Below are positions 20,901 through 28,906 of a DNA stretch of 64,000 nt, piece after piece. The stretch's first letter is position 1. Every line of letters begins with the position of its first letter. The notes under the pieces were generated by a model, which made no database searches, was not told the DNA's origin, and worked only from the letters and a program-made list of their open reading frames with translations. The stretch comes from Notospermus geniculatus (Eukaryota; Nemertea; Pilidiophora; Heteronemertea; Lineidae). The position numbers and the translations under genes were made by a program. The stretch spans positions 1 to 64,000 of the forward strand of contig NMRB01002538.1 of the NCBI GenBank assembly GCA_002633025.1. Direction: 5' to 3'.

Positions 20901-22437
20901 GTCGACATTCGAATCGGACTTTTGGAAGTTGATGTCGAATGCCTGCTTCGGAAAACTGCTCGAGGACAATACGAAACACGTCAATATGACCTTGGTCACG
21001 GAGCAAAAGCGATTCTTGCAAAAAACCACCAAGCCCAACTACAAGTGTACGACCATCTACAATAAATCGCTCGCCGGCGTACAGATGAAGCCCAAATCCG
21101 TCCTGTTGAATAAACCCGTGGCCGCCGGCATGGTTTGCCTGGAAATCAGTAAACTTCACATGTACAAAATGCATTATTCCTGTATGAAGTACTTGTACGG
21201 CGACGATTGCGAACTGATCATGACCGATACGGACAGTTTGGTGTACGCCGTGCGTCATCATCGCACCGATGCGGATCTGATGGCGAACAAACGCTATTTC
21301 GATCTGTCCAACTACCCTCGAGATTCACCGGTGTACGACGCGACGAATCATAAAATCCGCGGCACATTCAAACGAGAGCACGCCTCGGATCCGATCGTGG
21401 CATTCGTGGGACTTCGCGCCAAAATGTACTGCACACGTCACCTGTCGGAAGTGACGCAAAAGAAAGGGAAAGGACTGCCGCGTTCGGCCATGCGCGGTAT
21501 CACGTTCGAGGATTACGAAGCCGCCTTGAAAGCCGACATTAGCGAGGCGAAAAGGAAATGTTCCTACAAGACGATTCGATCGAAACGCCAATGTTTACGG
21601 ACTGTAGAGGAGGAGAAATTAGCTCTGTCCCCATTCGACAACAAACGATGGCTGTGCTCGGATGGCATTCACACCTTGGCTTTGGACATTACAAAACCGC
21701 CGAAAAGTCACGAGGCGAGCACATTTCGAGGTGAAAAGACGGTGCCGCCATTGAACAGCTCTGAACTATACTGTGTTCAACAACCTATCTATAAAATCGA
21801 TGCGATGATTAACCCATGTCCGGGCCCGGAACAAGCGCCTGCCCCTCCACCAGAGGCAGGCCCAGCACTGGAACCACCAGCGCATGCGCCTGTCGTAACA
21901 ACCAGATCAGGCCGGGTGGTCAGACCTCCACAAAAATATGGAAATTTCATCCAAGAGGTAACATCAGACCAGCAGACAACCGAAATAATAAGGTTATCCC
22001 AAGAGCCAGAGGTTAACACCCTCATTCTCGAAATTGCTGGAAGAAAGACACCTGTTCTTCTCGACACTGGTGGATCAATTTCTCTCATTCACCCCAAGTT
22101 GTTGAAACTCTGGAACCCGGAATTTGATGTCAACAGAGTGGAGAAGAGCAAGGTTAACAAGTTGACGTCGGCGAGTGGAGATGCCTTGCCCCTCTTGGGC
22201 CTGATTCCACTACGGTTGTGTTTGAAAGGTGCCACGTTGGAGCACAAATTTCACATATGCGAGGCCGCACCTATGGGCCTTATCTTCGGAGTTGACATCA
22301 TGTTGCGTTATGGGGCTACGATCAATTGGGAGGAAATGACATTTGCTTTTAAAGGGACCGAGCCTCTGCCCCTACACGATTTTCAGATCGTTACCGGGAA
22401 AAATATGCCCTTATCTCACTCACATGGACTTCACTAG
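17935..22437 (+). CDS. POLB: Protein-primed DNA polymerase B with retropepsin-like C-terminal extension
   Basis: This intact 1500-codon frame starts at the ATG at 17935. Exonuclease motifs are YYDFECL (about residue 415), a HNASKYDQHLF block (about 556) and YLRSDVLLL (about 729). A Cys/His cluster (CQMCGVTF...CLDHCHMTGRYR) lies between the first two. Polymerase motifs are DATNLYGYAL (about 833), KLMSNACFGK (about 998) and TDTDSLVY (about 1098). This is the Polinton/adintovirus family B enzyme that replicates the element from a protein primer. The usual end (KRWLCSDGIHTLA, about 1240) is followed in frame by about 250 extra residues: a Pro/Ala-rich linker, TRSGRVVRPP, and an aspartic-protease-like domain with LLDTGGS (about 1375) and GVDIMLRYGA (about 1453). 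Confidence 0.95.
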   Translation: MDLKREFQGGLAREWTYTSIRSPHDLNVFLNKEAKGLLTNRLKNAFHTTSTTTGTTTYTTKAFKYHFEVQVEFSKMVEISADDHGTSTSSSTGHTINTTRPTTDYETRLSQPWFTSSTKQLYYERQIERLLQEDLREILAKLDTYVHQGSGWIFERVLELRLTVAQFVPLSGGSRRHPPLPEAVRKKRACLYTNADYEPHGGDDKCFLYCIAMHMKRQDINDDQHEQSAGAAQQPRPGWRGTPTLRLRRVNPRVNLRLWEQKTPLDTSNLTYPTSLTSIPLFEKRNGLAINVYRWLNGSPDGGANNLQVLHLTKNLTDNTPERNIVDLLYEQDHFYLISDLSRLIGNVENRRHGKKHVCRSCLSIYATKEQLQVHLRGCLNDGQVYKIPSPGSTHSRLCFKNFQAMVAKRHVVYYDFECLLEPDAHHPNVVKHIPIAVAGIRLCINRAYDSDLFSYVGRDCVRVFLDWLTTQYDEACIIDVNYTCDTVGDISQQEYEAFERCRQCQMCGVTFTGETGKCLDHCHMTGRYRYALCQRCNLTYASERETLLYCLAHNASKYDQHLFVEELAKHQSRNGDAEKLRILPRNSEHFQSLQNDTWVFLDTYAFLNSSLANLVESMKSQNSTLTNEAPSRGGKRHQQHENVLFPRMFTYLVGECREKYEALLRKGVFCYDFLDSEEKLHACKELPAQEAFFDSLKNEAVSADDYKHAQLVWNIMGCRTLRDYLLIYLRSDVLLLPDCFERFRAMSMNHFQLDPVKFLSTPHMAFNAMLKMSGVNLDLISDMDQYLFVKSGVRGGVSSIMLRQASVNAPELATEDMPYRADCPREEILPLDATNLYGYALSQKLPSGHFRWISDAEHFDVTRVRPDGDTGYILEVDLDYPSHLHDAHNCYPLAPERISVPPNEWSPYMHHLASKLMDNSQIRSAASTEKLIPHLGPRNHYIVYHANLLYYLKLGMVLTKTHRVLAFEQSAWMKEFITFNTMQRQQAKSTFESDFWKLMSNACFGKLLEDNTKHVNMTLVTEQKRFLQKTTKPNYKCTTIYNKSLAGVQMKPKSVLLNKPVAAGMVCLEISKLHMYKMHYSCMKYLYGDDCELIMTDTDSLVYAVRHHRTDADLMANKRYFDLSNYPRDSPVYDATNHKIRGTFKREHASDPIVAFVGLRAKMYCTRHLSEVTQKKGKGLPRSAMRGITFEDYEAALKADISEAKRKCSYKTIRSKRQCLRTVEEEKLALSPFDNKRWLCSDGIHTLALDITKPPKSHEASTFRGEKTVPPLNSSELYCVQQPIYKIDAMINPCPGPEQAPAPPPEAGPALEPPAHAPVVTTRSGRVVRPPQKYGNFIQEVTSDQQTTEIIRLSQEPEVNTLILEIAGRKTPVLLDTGGSISLIHPKLLKLWNPEFDVNRVEKSKVNKLTSASGDALPLLGLIPLRLCLKGATLEHKFHICEAAPMGLIFGVDIMLRYGATINWEEMTFAFKGTEPLPLHDFQIVTGKNMPLSHSHGLH
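21800..22437 (+). other. Retropepsin-like domain fused to POLB
   Basis: This segment encodes the extension after residue about 1290. LLDTGGS matches the active-site LLDTGxS of retroviral-type aspartic proteases, and a hydrophobic LIFGVDIMLRYGA follows about 75 residues later, as in LTR retrotransposon proteases. TRSGRVVRPP with a Pro-rich linker also resembles retrotransposon polyproteins. It is open to a stop at 22437. Either a Gypsy-type fragment was inserted in frame or the domain is a fused functional unit. Boundaries with clear target duplications were not seen. Confidence 0.8.
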
Positions 22438-22759
22438 GCGCAATTAAAGTGTGACGCTTATTCTAAAAACGCGGCTGTACCATTCGATGAGGGACTCGCT
22501 ACATATGCGTGAATTACAGAGAGATTATCACACATTTTCTAGTATTTGGGGCTGGTATCCGTGAGGAGGAGCAATATACTGCAGTGAGGCTTTAAGTGTG
22601 TGTGTGTGTGTCAATGGTAGGGCGCAAAACGGTCGATTCGTCCACGTGATAGTGCCGACGACCATCGAAGAGTACATGTACATCTCGTACGAGGCGATAG
22701 ACTGACATTTTTTGACACTCGTCGGATACTGGTGACGTCATCAACGCAAGCATACTCAC
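22438..22759. other. Intergenic region with CRE-like site
   Basis: No gene is seen. A (GT)n run lies at about 22595-22610. A CRE-type palindrome TGACGTCA sits at 22733-22740, 20 bases before the ATG of the next gene. Confidence 0.45.
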
Positions 22760-23542
22760 ATGGCTTCCACGAGCGATCACTACGAGTACGGGGACTGCAT
22801 CAGTTTTCCGGAAAGCAGGTCGACCACCACTGGGCGTACATGGGCTGGCGGCGCAGGACAAGACTCGCAACAACAACAAAAACGTCGCATTCGCGTCGAG
22901 ATTACGCCGAGAATCAGCGTTGATGTGACGCGTTTCAAAGGACAAACCTGGTATCACGTACATCACCAAAAGAACAAGCAAAAATTTATTAGCCTGATCG
23001 GCGAAGACATCGAGCTATTCGTCCGTAAAGTACCCGACTTGAAGAAAGCCGCCTATACGCTATTCAAAAACGCCGCTACGGGGAGCAACGGTGACGTCAT
23101 CGAAGATGGAGGTGAAACCGCACCAACGAGACGCGGACGAGCCGCGTCAACGGTCAAAGGAAGACGTGGCGGCGGCCAGGACACCGCTGAAGGAGACGAC
23201 GTCTATAATTGTCAGCAGCGCGGACGCCTACCTGCACCGCAGCGACCAACCGCGTCGAGACGTCAGCGATCGCGTGCGGCCAATGACGTCGAGTACAGCA
23301 CCGCCAACAACAGCAACACCTACCACGGTTCAACGCGAACGAAGAAATTTCGTGGGGGTGGGCCCACCACCGGCAAATATGGTGACTCCAGCAGGAATGG
23401 CGGACCAACAAGGCGACAAGATAATGATGATGACGGAGGCGAATACGGCGGAGTCCGCGGTGGAGAAGACAGCTCCGACGGAGATGAAACGGGAGCAGGA
23501 GGAGACCAGCAGCGGTCGATGGAAACTGAAATTTGGTACTAA
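22760..23542 (+). CDS. PC4-like putative single-stranded DNA-binding protein
   Basis: The ATG at 22760 opens a 260-codon frame. Residues about 43-95 (RRIRVEITPRISVDVTRFKG, a Trp-Tyr-His strand, QKFISLIGEDIELFVRKVPD) resemble the PC4/p15 fold: short beta strands with a KFISL strand before a helix, as in PC4 relatives of viruses. PC4 proteins bind single-stranded DNA and could help protein-primed replication. The rest is Gly/Arg/Asp-rich low complexity. Its last 450 bases overlap another open frame (23091-23864). The PC4 assignment rests on pattern only and is moderate. Confidence 0.55.
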   Translation: MASTSDHYEYGDCISFPESRSTTTGRTWAGGAGQDSQQQQKRRIRVEITPRISVDVTRFKGQTWYHVHHQKNKQKFISLIGEDIELFVRKVPDLKKAAYTLFKNAATGSNGDVIEDGGETAPTRRGRAASTVKGRRGGGQDTAEGDDVYNCQQRGRLPAPQRPTASRRQRSRAANDVEYSTANNSNTYHGSTRTKKFRGGGPTTGKYGDSSRNGGPTRRQDNDDDGGEYGGVRGGEDSSDGDETGAGGDQQRSMETEIWY

Positions 23543-23864
23543 ACGTCGCCGAGATAAAGTCACTAGTATTAATCCTTCGCTTACGACCGATATGGAAAAT
23601 GTTCGATGTTCCTGTATTCTATGTTCGTGTATACGCGGCGGTGGCGCCCATTCAGGCAAACGGCGCATGGATACCACCGCTGCGGCTACGGGCACACTGA
23701 CCGATGTCTGGGATGGTACCACTGCTGCTAGGCCTACTAGCACTACACAACCATTGGTTGAGGAAGAGAAGCAACGTTTGGTCAATGACGACGTAGAACA
23801 CGCCCCCGCCATGACATCGCCTACCAACGGCGAAAAGCGCGGCTCGGAGTGTAAATTCCCATGA
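23091..23864 (+). CDS. Overlapping open frame, Cys-rich patch, possible frame-shifted continuation
   Basis: This 257-codon frame starts inside the PC4-like gene and extends 320 bases beyond it. It is Thr/Lys/Glu-rich and holds VRCSCILCSCIRGGG near 23600. It could be an independent overlapping gene, or the real C-terminal half of the PC4-like protein reached by a frameshift. Codon content in the overlap does not settle which frame is used. The non-overlapping part (23543-23864) has no other open frame of note. Confidence 0.4.
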   Translation: MTSSKMEVKPHQRDADEPRQRSKEDVAAARTPLKETTSIIVSSADAYLHRSDQPRRDVSDRVRPMTSSTAPPTTATPTTVQRERRNFVGVGPPPANMVTPAGMADQQGDKIMMMTEANTAESAVEKTAPTEMKREQEETSSGRWKLKFGTKRRRDKVTSINPSLTTDMENVRCSCILCSCIRGGGAHSGKRRMDTTAAATGTLTDVWDGTTAARPTSTTQPLVEEEKQRLVNDDVEHAPAMTSPTNGEKRGSECKFP

Positions 23865-23950
23865 GATGAATCGCTGAGCGGCTATAGACACCATCACCAC
23901 CACCCTAGTCGTTAGTGATACAGAAGAAGAAACAGCAGCGTTTTAGAAAA

Positions 23951-24817
23951 ATGAATCATCACGGAAGAAAAATTTATTTGTTCGCCATCGAAGGACTGAT
24001 CGGTGCGGGGAAAACCACTTTTTTGAACGCCTTGGCCAAAACCGGAGCCTTCGGTTATCGTAGTAGAGCCACCGCTGCAGAAGATTATCTGCCATTCACG
24101 TTAGTCACCATAGAAGAATGCCTCGATCGATTCACTACATTCGGTAGGCACAATCCTCTGGAATTAGCGTATAAGGAACGTAAGAATACAGCCATCGCAC
24201 AACTGCATTTCATACGTAGTATCAATGAGACTTTCCGCGAACGTATTCAACCTTTATTAAGAAGCCCTCCTCCTTCGCCAGGATTCCAACACACCACCTC
24301 GTCCGGCATGCACGAGAATTTCGTCGTGGTCTTAGACAGAAGTCTTATCTCCTCATTACCTTTCATCGATATGTATTACACGGATCAAGCGTTGACAAGT
24401 TTTGAGCGCGATTTTCTCACGGAATTCGCCTTGAAAAAAGCCAGTAAAACGATGGAAAAGACCGGATTAGAAACGCACGGAATCTACTTTTTAGACACGC
24501 CCATTGACGTGTGTTTAAGTCGAACCGAGAGAAGAGGACGCGACTTTGAACAGGAAGACGCCACCAGCTATCGTTTCAAGAAAGCTCTTCAAGCCTACAC
24601 CTATCAGCATTTGATTTGGTGGGATGATTATTTCCGAGAGCAGAAGAAAGAGAATCGAGTCAAGCGATCCTCGAGTCCATCCATCGATGAATTCGTCCGT
24701 TTTGTCACATCCATCATCAAAGCAGAAGAACAGTTGCTGCCGTCGCATGAGACACCAAAATCGTCCACCAGCAGCGCTAACTGCAACAGTGCTGAGGAAA
24801 ACGCGATATCAAGTTAA
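23951..24817 (+). CDS. Deoxynucleoside kinase
   Basis: The 288-residue protein from the ATG at 23951 has the deoxynucleoside kinase layout: P-loop GLIGAGKT at residues 15-22, an acidic pair EE at 55-56, the DRS motif at 129-131 (VVLDRSLISSLPF), GIYFLDTP at 177-184 and an Arg-rich LID, RTERRGR, at 191-197. The family (insect dNK, TK2, dCK/dGK) phosphorylates deoxynucleosides to monophosphates, so the product would raise dNTP supply for the element's polymerase. The Ser-rich tail after residue 240 is extra. It is on the same strand between the PC4-like gene and the Cys-rich gene. Presumably it was captured from a host or viral source. It lacks introns. Confidence 0.92.
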   Translation: MNHHGRKIYLFAIEGLIGAGKTTFLNALAKTGAFGYRSRATAAEDYLPFTLVTIEECLDRFTTFGRHNPLELAYKERKNTAIAQLHFIRSINETFRERIQPLLRSPPPSPGFQHTTSSGMHENFVVVLDRSLISSLPFIDMYYTDQALTSFERDFLTEFALKKASKTMEKTGLETHGIYFLDTPIDVCLSRTERRGRDFEQEDATSYRFKKALQAYTYQHLIWWDDYFREQKKENRVKRSSSPSIDEFVRFVTSIIKAEEQLLPSHETPKSSTSSANCNSAEENAISS

Positions 24818-24957
24818 ATGTTCTCCAATGAGCAGTGACTACACAACAACGACAATAATAAGGGGTGTTCAAAATGCTTTAATGTCCACGTGATCAGCAC
24901 CGCCATGTAGATTATAGATGAGCGGCCATTATTATTATTAGTGTCGTTTTCAGCAGC

Positions 24958-26560
24958 ATGGCTCAAGTGAAAAGCATTGCCAACAACAAGACAACAGCGC
25001 CTAGAGCGGATACGGCCGCTACTAGTGCTGCTGCGGACAATACATTTCATAGTGACACAGACTTTGAAAGCGTGAAGAAAAAATGTAATTGGTGTTTACA
25101 ACACAAACTTTTAATAGAGGGTAAAGCCTACTGCGAACATTGCTTCCGTCAATGCTACCGAGAATGCAGAAGATGCCATCGGCCTTTTCCCAATGCGTCC
25201 TACTTCGAATTGGACAAAGAACGGTGCAATTCATGTCACAAGAAATTAATGAAAGAGCGTGAAAATCGTCGAATTAAAAGGACGAACGAAGAACAACTGC
25301 TCCTCCAGACGAGTAATACGACGACCGTTGTTGATGAAGAGAAGAAAATGAAGAAGAAGAAGAAGAATAGTGGCGTTGAAGCAGTACGTCATCTCGACGC
25401 GAACGAACAAGCTAATACAGCCCGCGCGGGCCAGTCCATACCTCCAACAGCAGCACCACCCGCAGCAGAAGCAGCAACAACAGTTGTAGAGGGCTCATCT
25501 CGGAAAGACGGTGCCAGTAGTGCTCAAAATACGACCAAGCCGAAACATGCGGACAACTGCTCCAGCGGCAAGAACTCTAGCCCCGCTGCAGCTGCCACGA
25601 CGTCATCGGTGAGCAACACGAAACGCAACGTCAGCAACGAGAAAATCGCCAAGAAAAAACGAGGACGTCCCCCCTCCAACAAGACCGTCGGCGACGTCAA
25701 GGAAAGAATCGCTGCTCTTCGCGCTGCTGGTGCGAAAAGAAAACTCTCCAGACCTACGTCACGTGAACGTCAAGGCGACGGCGTAAGAAAACGGCGCTTC
25801 ATGGAAAGCTTAGGACTTCGTTTTGGTATTGCTGCAATGAAGTCTACTAAAGCTACCAATAATGCACTTGTCATTCCGCTTCACGCCTTGAAGCGAGGCA
25901 GACGGCGAGATGGTGGTGCTGGTGAGCGGACAGATCCCTATGCCTCCCCCGCGATGCGTTATATCGCCATTCCTGTCTTTGACGTGGACGAAACGGATGC
26001 AGCGTTGACATCGTCGACAGACGACAGCCACACTTCCGATGATGATGATGATGATAATGAAAGCGACGATGAGATTGGTGAAGAGATTCAACCTTCACAG
26101 CAACAGCACCAGCAACAGCAACAGCACCGACGACGTCGACGACGTCAACACGGCAAAAACGCTCACGAAGCACCGGCAGAAGCGTCGTGTGGTTCCCATC
26201 ACCTTCAACAGCAAAGCCGAGAGACAACCTGTCGCTTCTACCAGCAGTATGCATGCTGTTAGTGCAGATGAAAAGAAAGATGATATACCAGCAACACAAC
26301 CGCCCGCAAAAAAAACAACCCCACTTCCGGTGATTAGGATGACTGTCGAAGACACCGATGACGACGACGATAGCGTTGTGGAAATTATTGAGGTATCCTC
26401 TTGCGATGACGAGACGGAACACTCGGATTGTATTATTACCAACGAGGAGGAGGAGGAGGAGGAGGAGCCAGACGAGGAGGAGGAGGAGGAGGAGGATGAG
26501 GAGGAGGAGGAGGATGAGGAGGATGATTTTGTCAAAATGATCAACGGCGATTACTATTAA
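24958..26560 (+). CDS. Cys-rich, AT-hook and acidic-tail protein, frame broken in a CAG-type repeat
   Basis: The frame from the ATG at 24958 to 26262 encodes a Cys cluster (Cys43, 46, 59, 62, 66, 70, 73, 90, 93: CNWC, CEHC, CRRCH, CNSCH) likely to bind zinc. It also encodes an AT-hook-like KKKRGRPPS at about 234-242 and an acidic stretch, and then runs into Gln/Arg repeats and stops. A second frame (26039-26560) carries what looks like the proper C terminus: SVVEIIEVSSCDDE, a SUMO-interaction-like motif, a long Glu tract and the end DDFVKMINGDYY. The switch probably lies in the CAACAG repeats at about 26098-26150. The domains suggest a chromatin- or DNA-associated protein. The family is not recognised. 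Confidence 0.65.
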
Positions 26561-26573
26561 AAGAAGCCTGACG

Positions 26574-27321
26574 ATGGAAGAACACGACCAAATTTTATCG
26601 GACATTTACACGGATCCCAGTAATCCGGCCAGTTTTTCTTCCCTCGAACGACTTTACAAAGAAGCGAAACGACACGATGACACCATTACCCGCCGAAGCG
26701 TGAAACGATGGGCGCGTGGACAACAGACGTATACGCTCCATCGCAAAGTCAGATGGCATTTTCCACGAAGAAAGACCATCGTGGGTGGAATCGACGACCA
26801 ATGGCAGGCGGATCTCGTGTCTTTGATCCCTTTAGCCCGGTATAATGCCAATTTTAAATACATACTTACCGTTATTGACGTTTTTTCTCGATACGCTTTT
26901 GCCAGACCATTGAAAACGAAAAAAGGACCGGAAGTCGCCAAAGCTATCGAAAGCATTTTCACGCAGGAACATCGTACGCCTCGATTGATTCAAGTAGATC
27001 AAGGCACCGAGTTCTACAACGCTCACGTCAGAACGCTCTTGGCCAGGAACAATATCGGATTATTTTCGGTGTACAGCGAACCGAAAGCGGCTTTGGTAGA
27101 ACGATTTAATAGGACGCTGAAAGATCGCATGCACCGCTTTTTCACACAGGAGAACACTTTTCGTTGGCTCGACGTCCTGCAGTCACTCATCGACGCTTAT
27201 AACGCCAGCGAACATCGTGTTATAGGAATGGCACCAAAAGATGTCAGCATTCATCTAGAGGAACGTTTATGGCACAAATTGTACGCAAAAGAATTCCCTC
27301 TGCGAGCCTCATTCAAATTCG
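26574..27321 (+). pseudogene. INT: Polinton integrase, N-terminal and catalytic part
   Basis: The frame from the ATG at 26574 is a retrovirus-like (rve) integrase of the Polinton type. A helical N-terminal region (DPSNPASFSSLERLY, RRSVKRWARGQ) is followed by GIDDQWQADLV (Asp80), LIQVDQGTEFYN (Asp142) and KAALVERFNRTLK (Glu176). This gives a D,D,E triad with 33 residues between the last two. It would insert the linear element and create the 6-bp duplication. The frame runs into a SINE after SFKF and ends at a stop inside it (27326). The C-terminal chromodomain follows after the SINE in register once the insertion length (272 bp) is discounted. This copy is inactivated. Confidence 0.93.
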
Positions 27322-27593
27322 CCTAGTGGTTATCACGTCCGCTTAGCAAGCGGCAGGTCCCGGGTTCGAATCCAGCCCGGGCCATATGGGATTTTCATTC
27401 CCGGCTCTTCACGTCCGTCGCATGGGACAGTAAGCCGTGGTGCCTTGTACCTTGTGTCTTTGCAAGGGCAAGTAAAATACCCCATCCAAGTGAGGAACAT
27501 GAGTAGCTTGTGATGGCCTCCTCCGTACTTACCAGGGCCAATAATGCTATGGCTTCGGCCCTGACGGAAAAATGAAATACAAATTCAAATTCG
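27311..27593 (+). mobile_element. tRNA-derived SINE inserted in the integrase gene
   Basis: A 261-bp insert (27322-27582) is flanked by the 11-bp direct repeat ATTCAAATTCG (27311-27321 and 27583-27593). Its head is tRNA-like: a box A TAGTGGTTATCACG (about 27324) and a box B GGTTCGAATCC (27362-27372), with CCCGGG...CCCGGGCC pairing around it. The body is unrelated and a short A-rich tail (AAAAATGAAATACAA) precedes the second repeat. It is a SINE rather than a working tRNA gene, because the cloverleaf is incomplete and a target duplication is present. Confidence 0.9.
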
Positions 27594-27931
27594 ATATAGG
27601 CGACACGGTGCGGATAACACGTATTCCATCTAGCGTATTCGAGAAAGGACACGAAGCTAAATGGACTAGAGAATATTTCACCGTCGCTCATCGACGCGCC
27701 ACACAACCCGTCACGTATAAACTGAAAGATTTGAACGAGGAACTTATTAAAGGTTCGTTTTACGAACATCAATTGCAAGCCATTCGGACACCTTCCATAG
27801 AGGATACGTATACCGTGGACGTACTGAAAAAGCGCAAACGAGCCAGAAAAGTGGAATATCTCGTACATTACAGGGGTTGGCCTTCGAGTTACGACGAATG
27901 GGTTGGCAAAGACCAATTGAGTAAATTGTAA
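27583..27931 (+). pseudogene. INT: Polinton integrase, C-terminal chromodomain part
   Basis: After the SINE the integrase continues with an SH3-like stretch (GDTVRITRIPSSVFEKGHEA, WTREYFTVAHR) and then a chromodomain (YTVDVLKKRKRARKVEYLVHYRGW, SYDEWVGK) typical of Polinton integrases. That module targets chromatin. It is open to its stop and would be read only without the SINE. Confidence 0.9.
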
Positions 27932-28036
27932 GTTAGGCGGATATGGTTCGAAAAACTAGCACGTGAACAGACGTTGAATGAATCTAATTGGTAAGAATTA
28001 CACATTTACAATTAGAGCAACCTGCAGAACAAAAAC

Positions 28037-28759
28037 ATGGAGGAGAATAGAGTCGTATACGATGGAAGAATCGCTGTCCCATTCGGAATGATATGCGCCG
28101 GGCCGCCTTTAAGCGGAAAAAGTTACTTCGCCACGAAATTAATCGAACATTCGTCGAGGCTTTTCACACGTCCATTCGACTACATCTATTGGTTCTACGG
28201 CCAACCAAATTCGACTGTGGAAAACATCGAGAATGATACGAACAGCGGAATCCTTCCCGTAGAAGGTCTTCCCGATTCGTTAGAGGACTACATCCATCCG
28301 TATGACAAACACGGTTCACCGCAATACGGACTCCACATTTTCGACGATCTGATGCAAAATGCCGCCGCAAGTCGAAATTTAGTCGATTTAACGTCGAATA
28401 AATGCCAGCATAACAGGATTAGTTGGATTCTCACGTTGCAAAATCTGTTTCATCAGGGGAAGGAACGTATCACTTTGCTCAGATGCGCTCATTATATCGT
28501 TCTGTACAAGAACCCACTGGATAAATCATTAGCTCATCATCTCGGCAGTAGAATTATGCCAGGTGATCAACGTACTTTTATCAAAGTGTACGAAAAGGCT
28601 ACGTCGAAACCGAACGGTTATCTTTTTATCGACGGCGCGCAAAACACACCCGAGGAATTACGTTTGAGAACGGACATATTCGATCGCTTTCAACGAGTTT
28701 TCGTGCCTCATTCTTTATTCAGCGGACAGAGACAACAATCGTCCACATCATGGGCCTAA
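28037..28759 (+). CDS. ATP: Genome-packaging ATPase (FtsK/HerA, A32-like)
   Basis: This intact 240-residue protein starts at the ATG at 28037. Walker A is GPPLSGKS (residues 22-29) and Walker B is LHIFDDL (99-105). An ILTLQNLFHQGK motif with the sensor-type Gln follows, as in the A32-like packaging ATPases of Polintons and many double-jelly-roll viruses. It would pump the element's DNA into a capsid. It lies downstream of the integrase and upstream of the small basic protein, in the usual neighbourhood. No break is visible. Confidence 0.95.
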   Translation: MEENRVVYDGRIAVPFGMICAGPPLSGKSYFATKLIEHSSRLFTRPFDYIYWFYGQPNSTVENIENDTNSGILPVEGLPDSLEDYIHPYDKHGSPQYGLHIFDDLMQNAAASRNLVDLTSNKCQHNRISWILTLQNLFHQGKERITLLRCAHYIVLYKNPLDKSLAHHLGSRIMPGDQRTFIKVYEKATSKPNGYLFIDGAQNTPEELRLRTDIFDRFQRVFVPHSLFSGQRQQSSTSWA

Positions 28760-28906
28760 TAATGAGTCAATTGCCCACGTGAAGCCGCCCGCCCTCCATC
28801 GAACACACAATAACAGCGAGCCGTGTGCGCGTGTGCGCAAAAGACCACGAAGTAAGACTTGTATTCAAAACTACTATTGCGCGCGTGTGTGTGCGTGTCA
28901 AACAGG

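Noticed and set aside
26095-26544. Minus-strand poly-Ser frame at the acidic tail
   Set aside because: It is the complement of a (GAG)n poly-Glu tract; the plus-strand frame has a sensible end and motif.
27322-27400. tRNA gene inside the element
   Set aside because: Box A and B are present but the full cloverleaf is not, and the whole 261-bp unit has an 11-bp target duplication, so it is a SINE.
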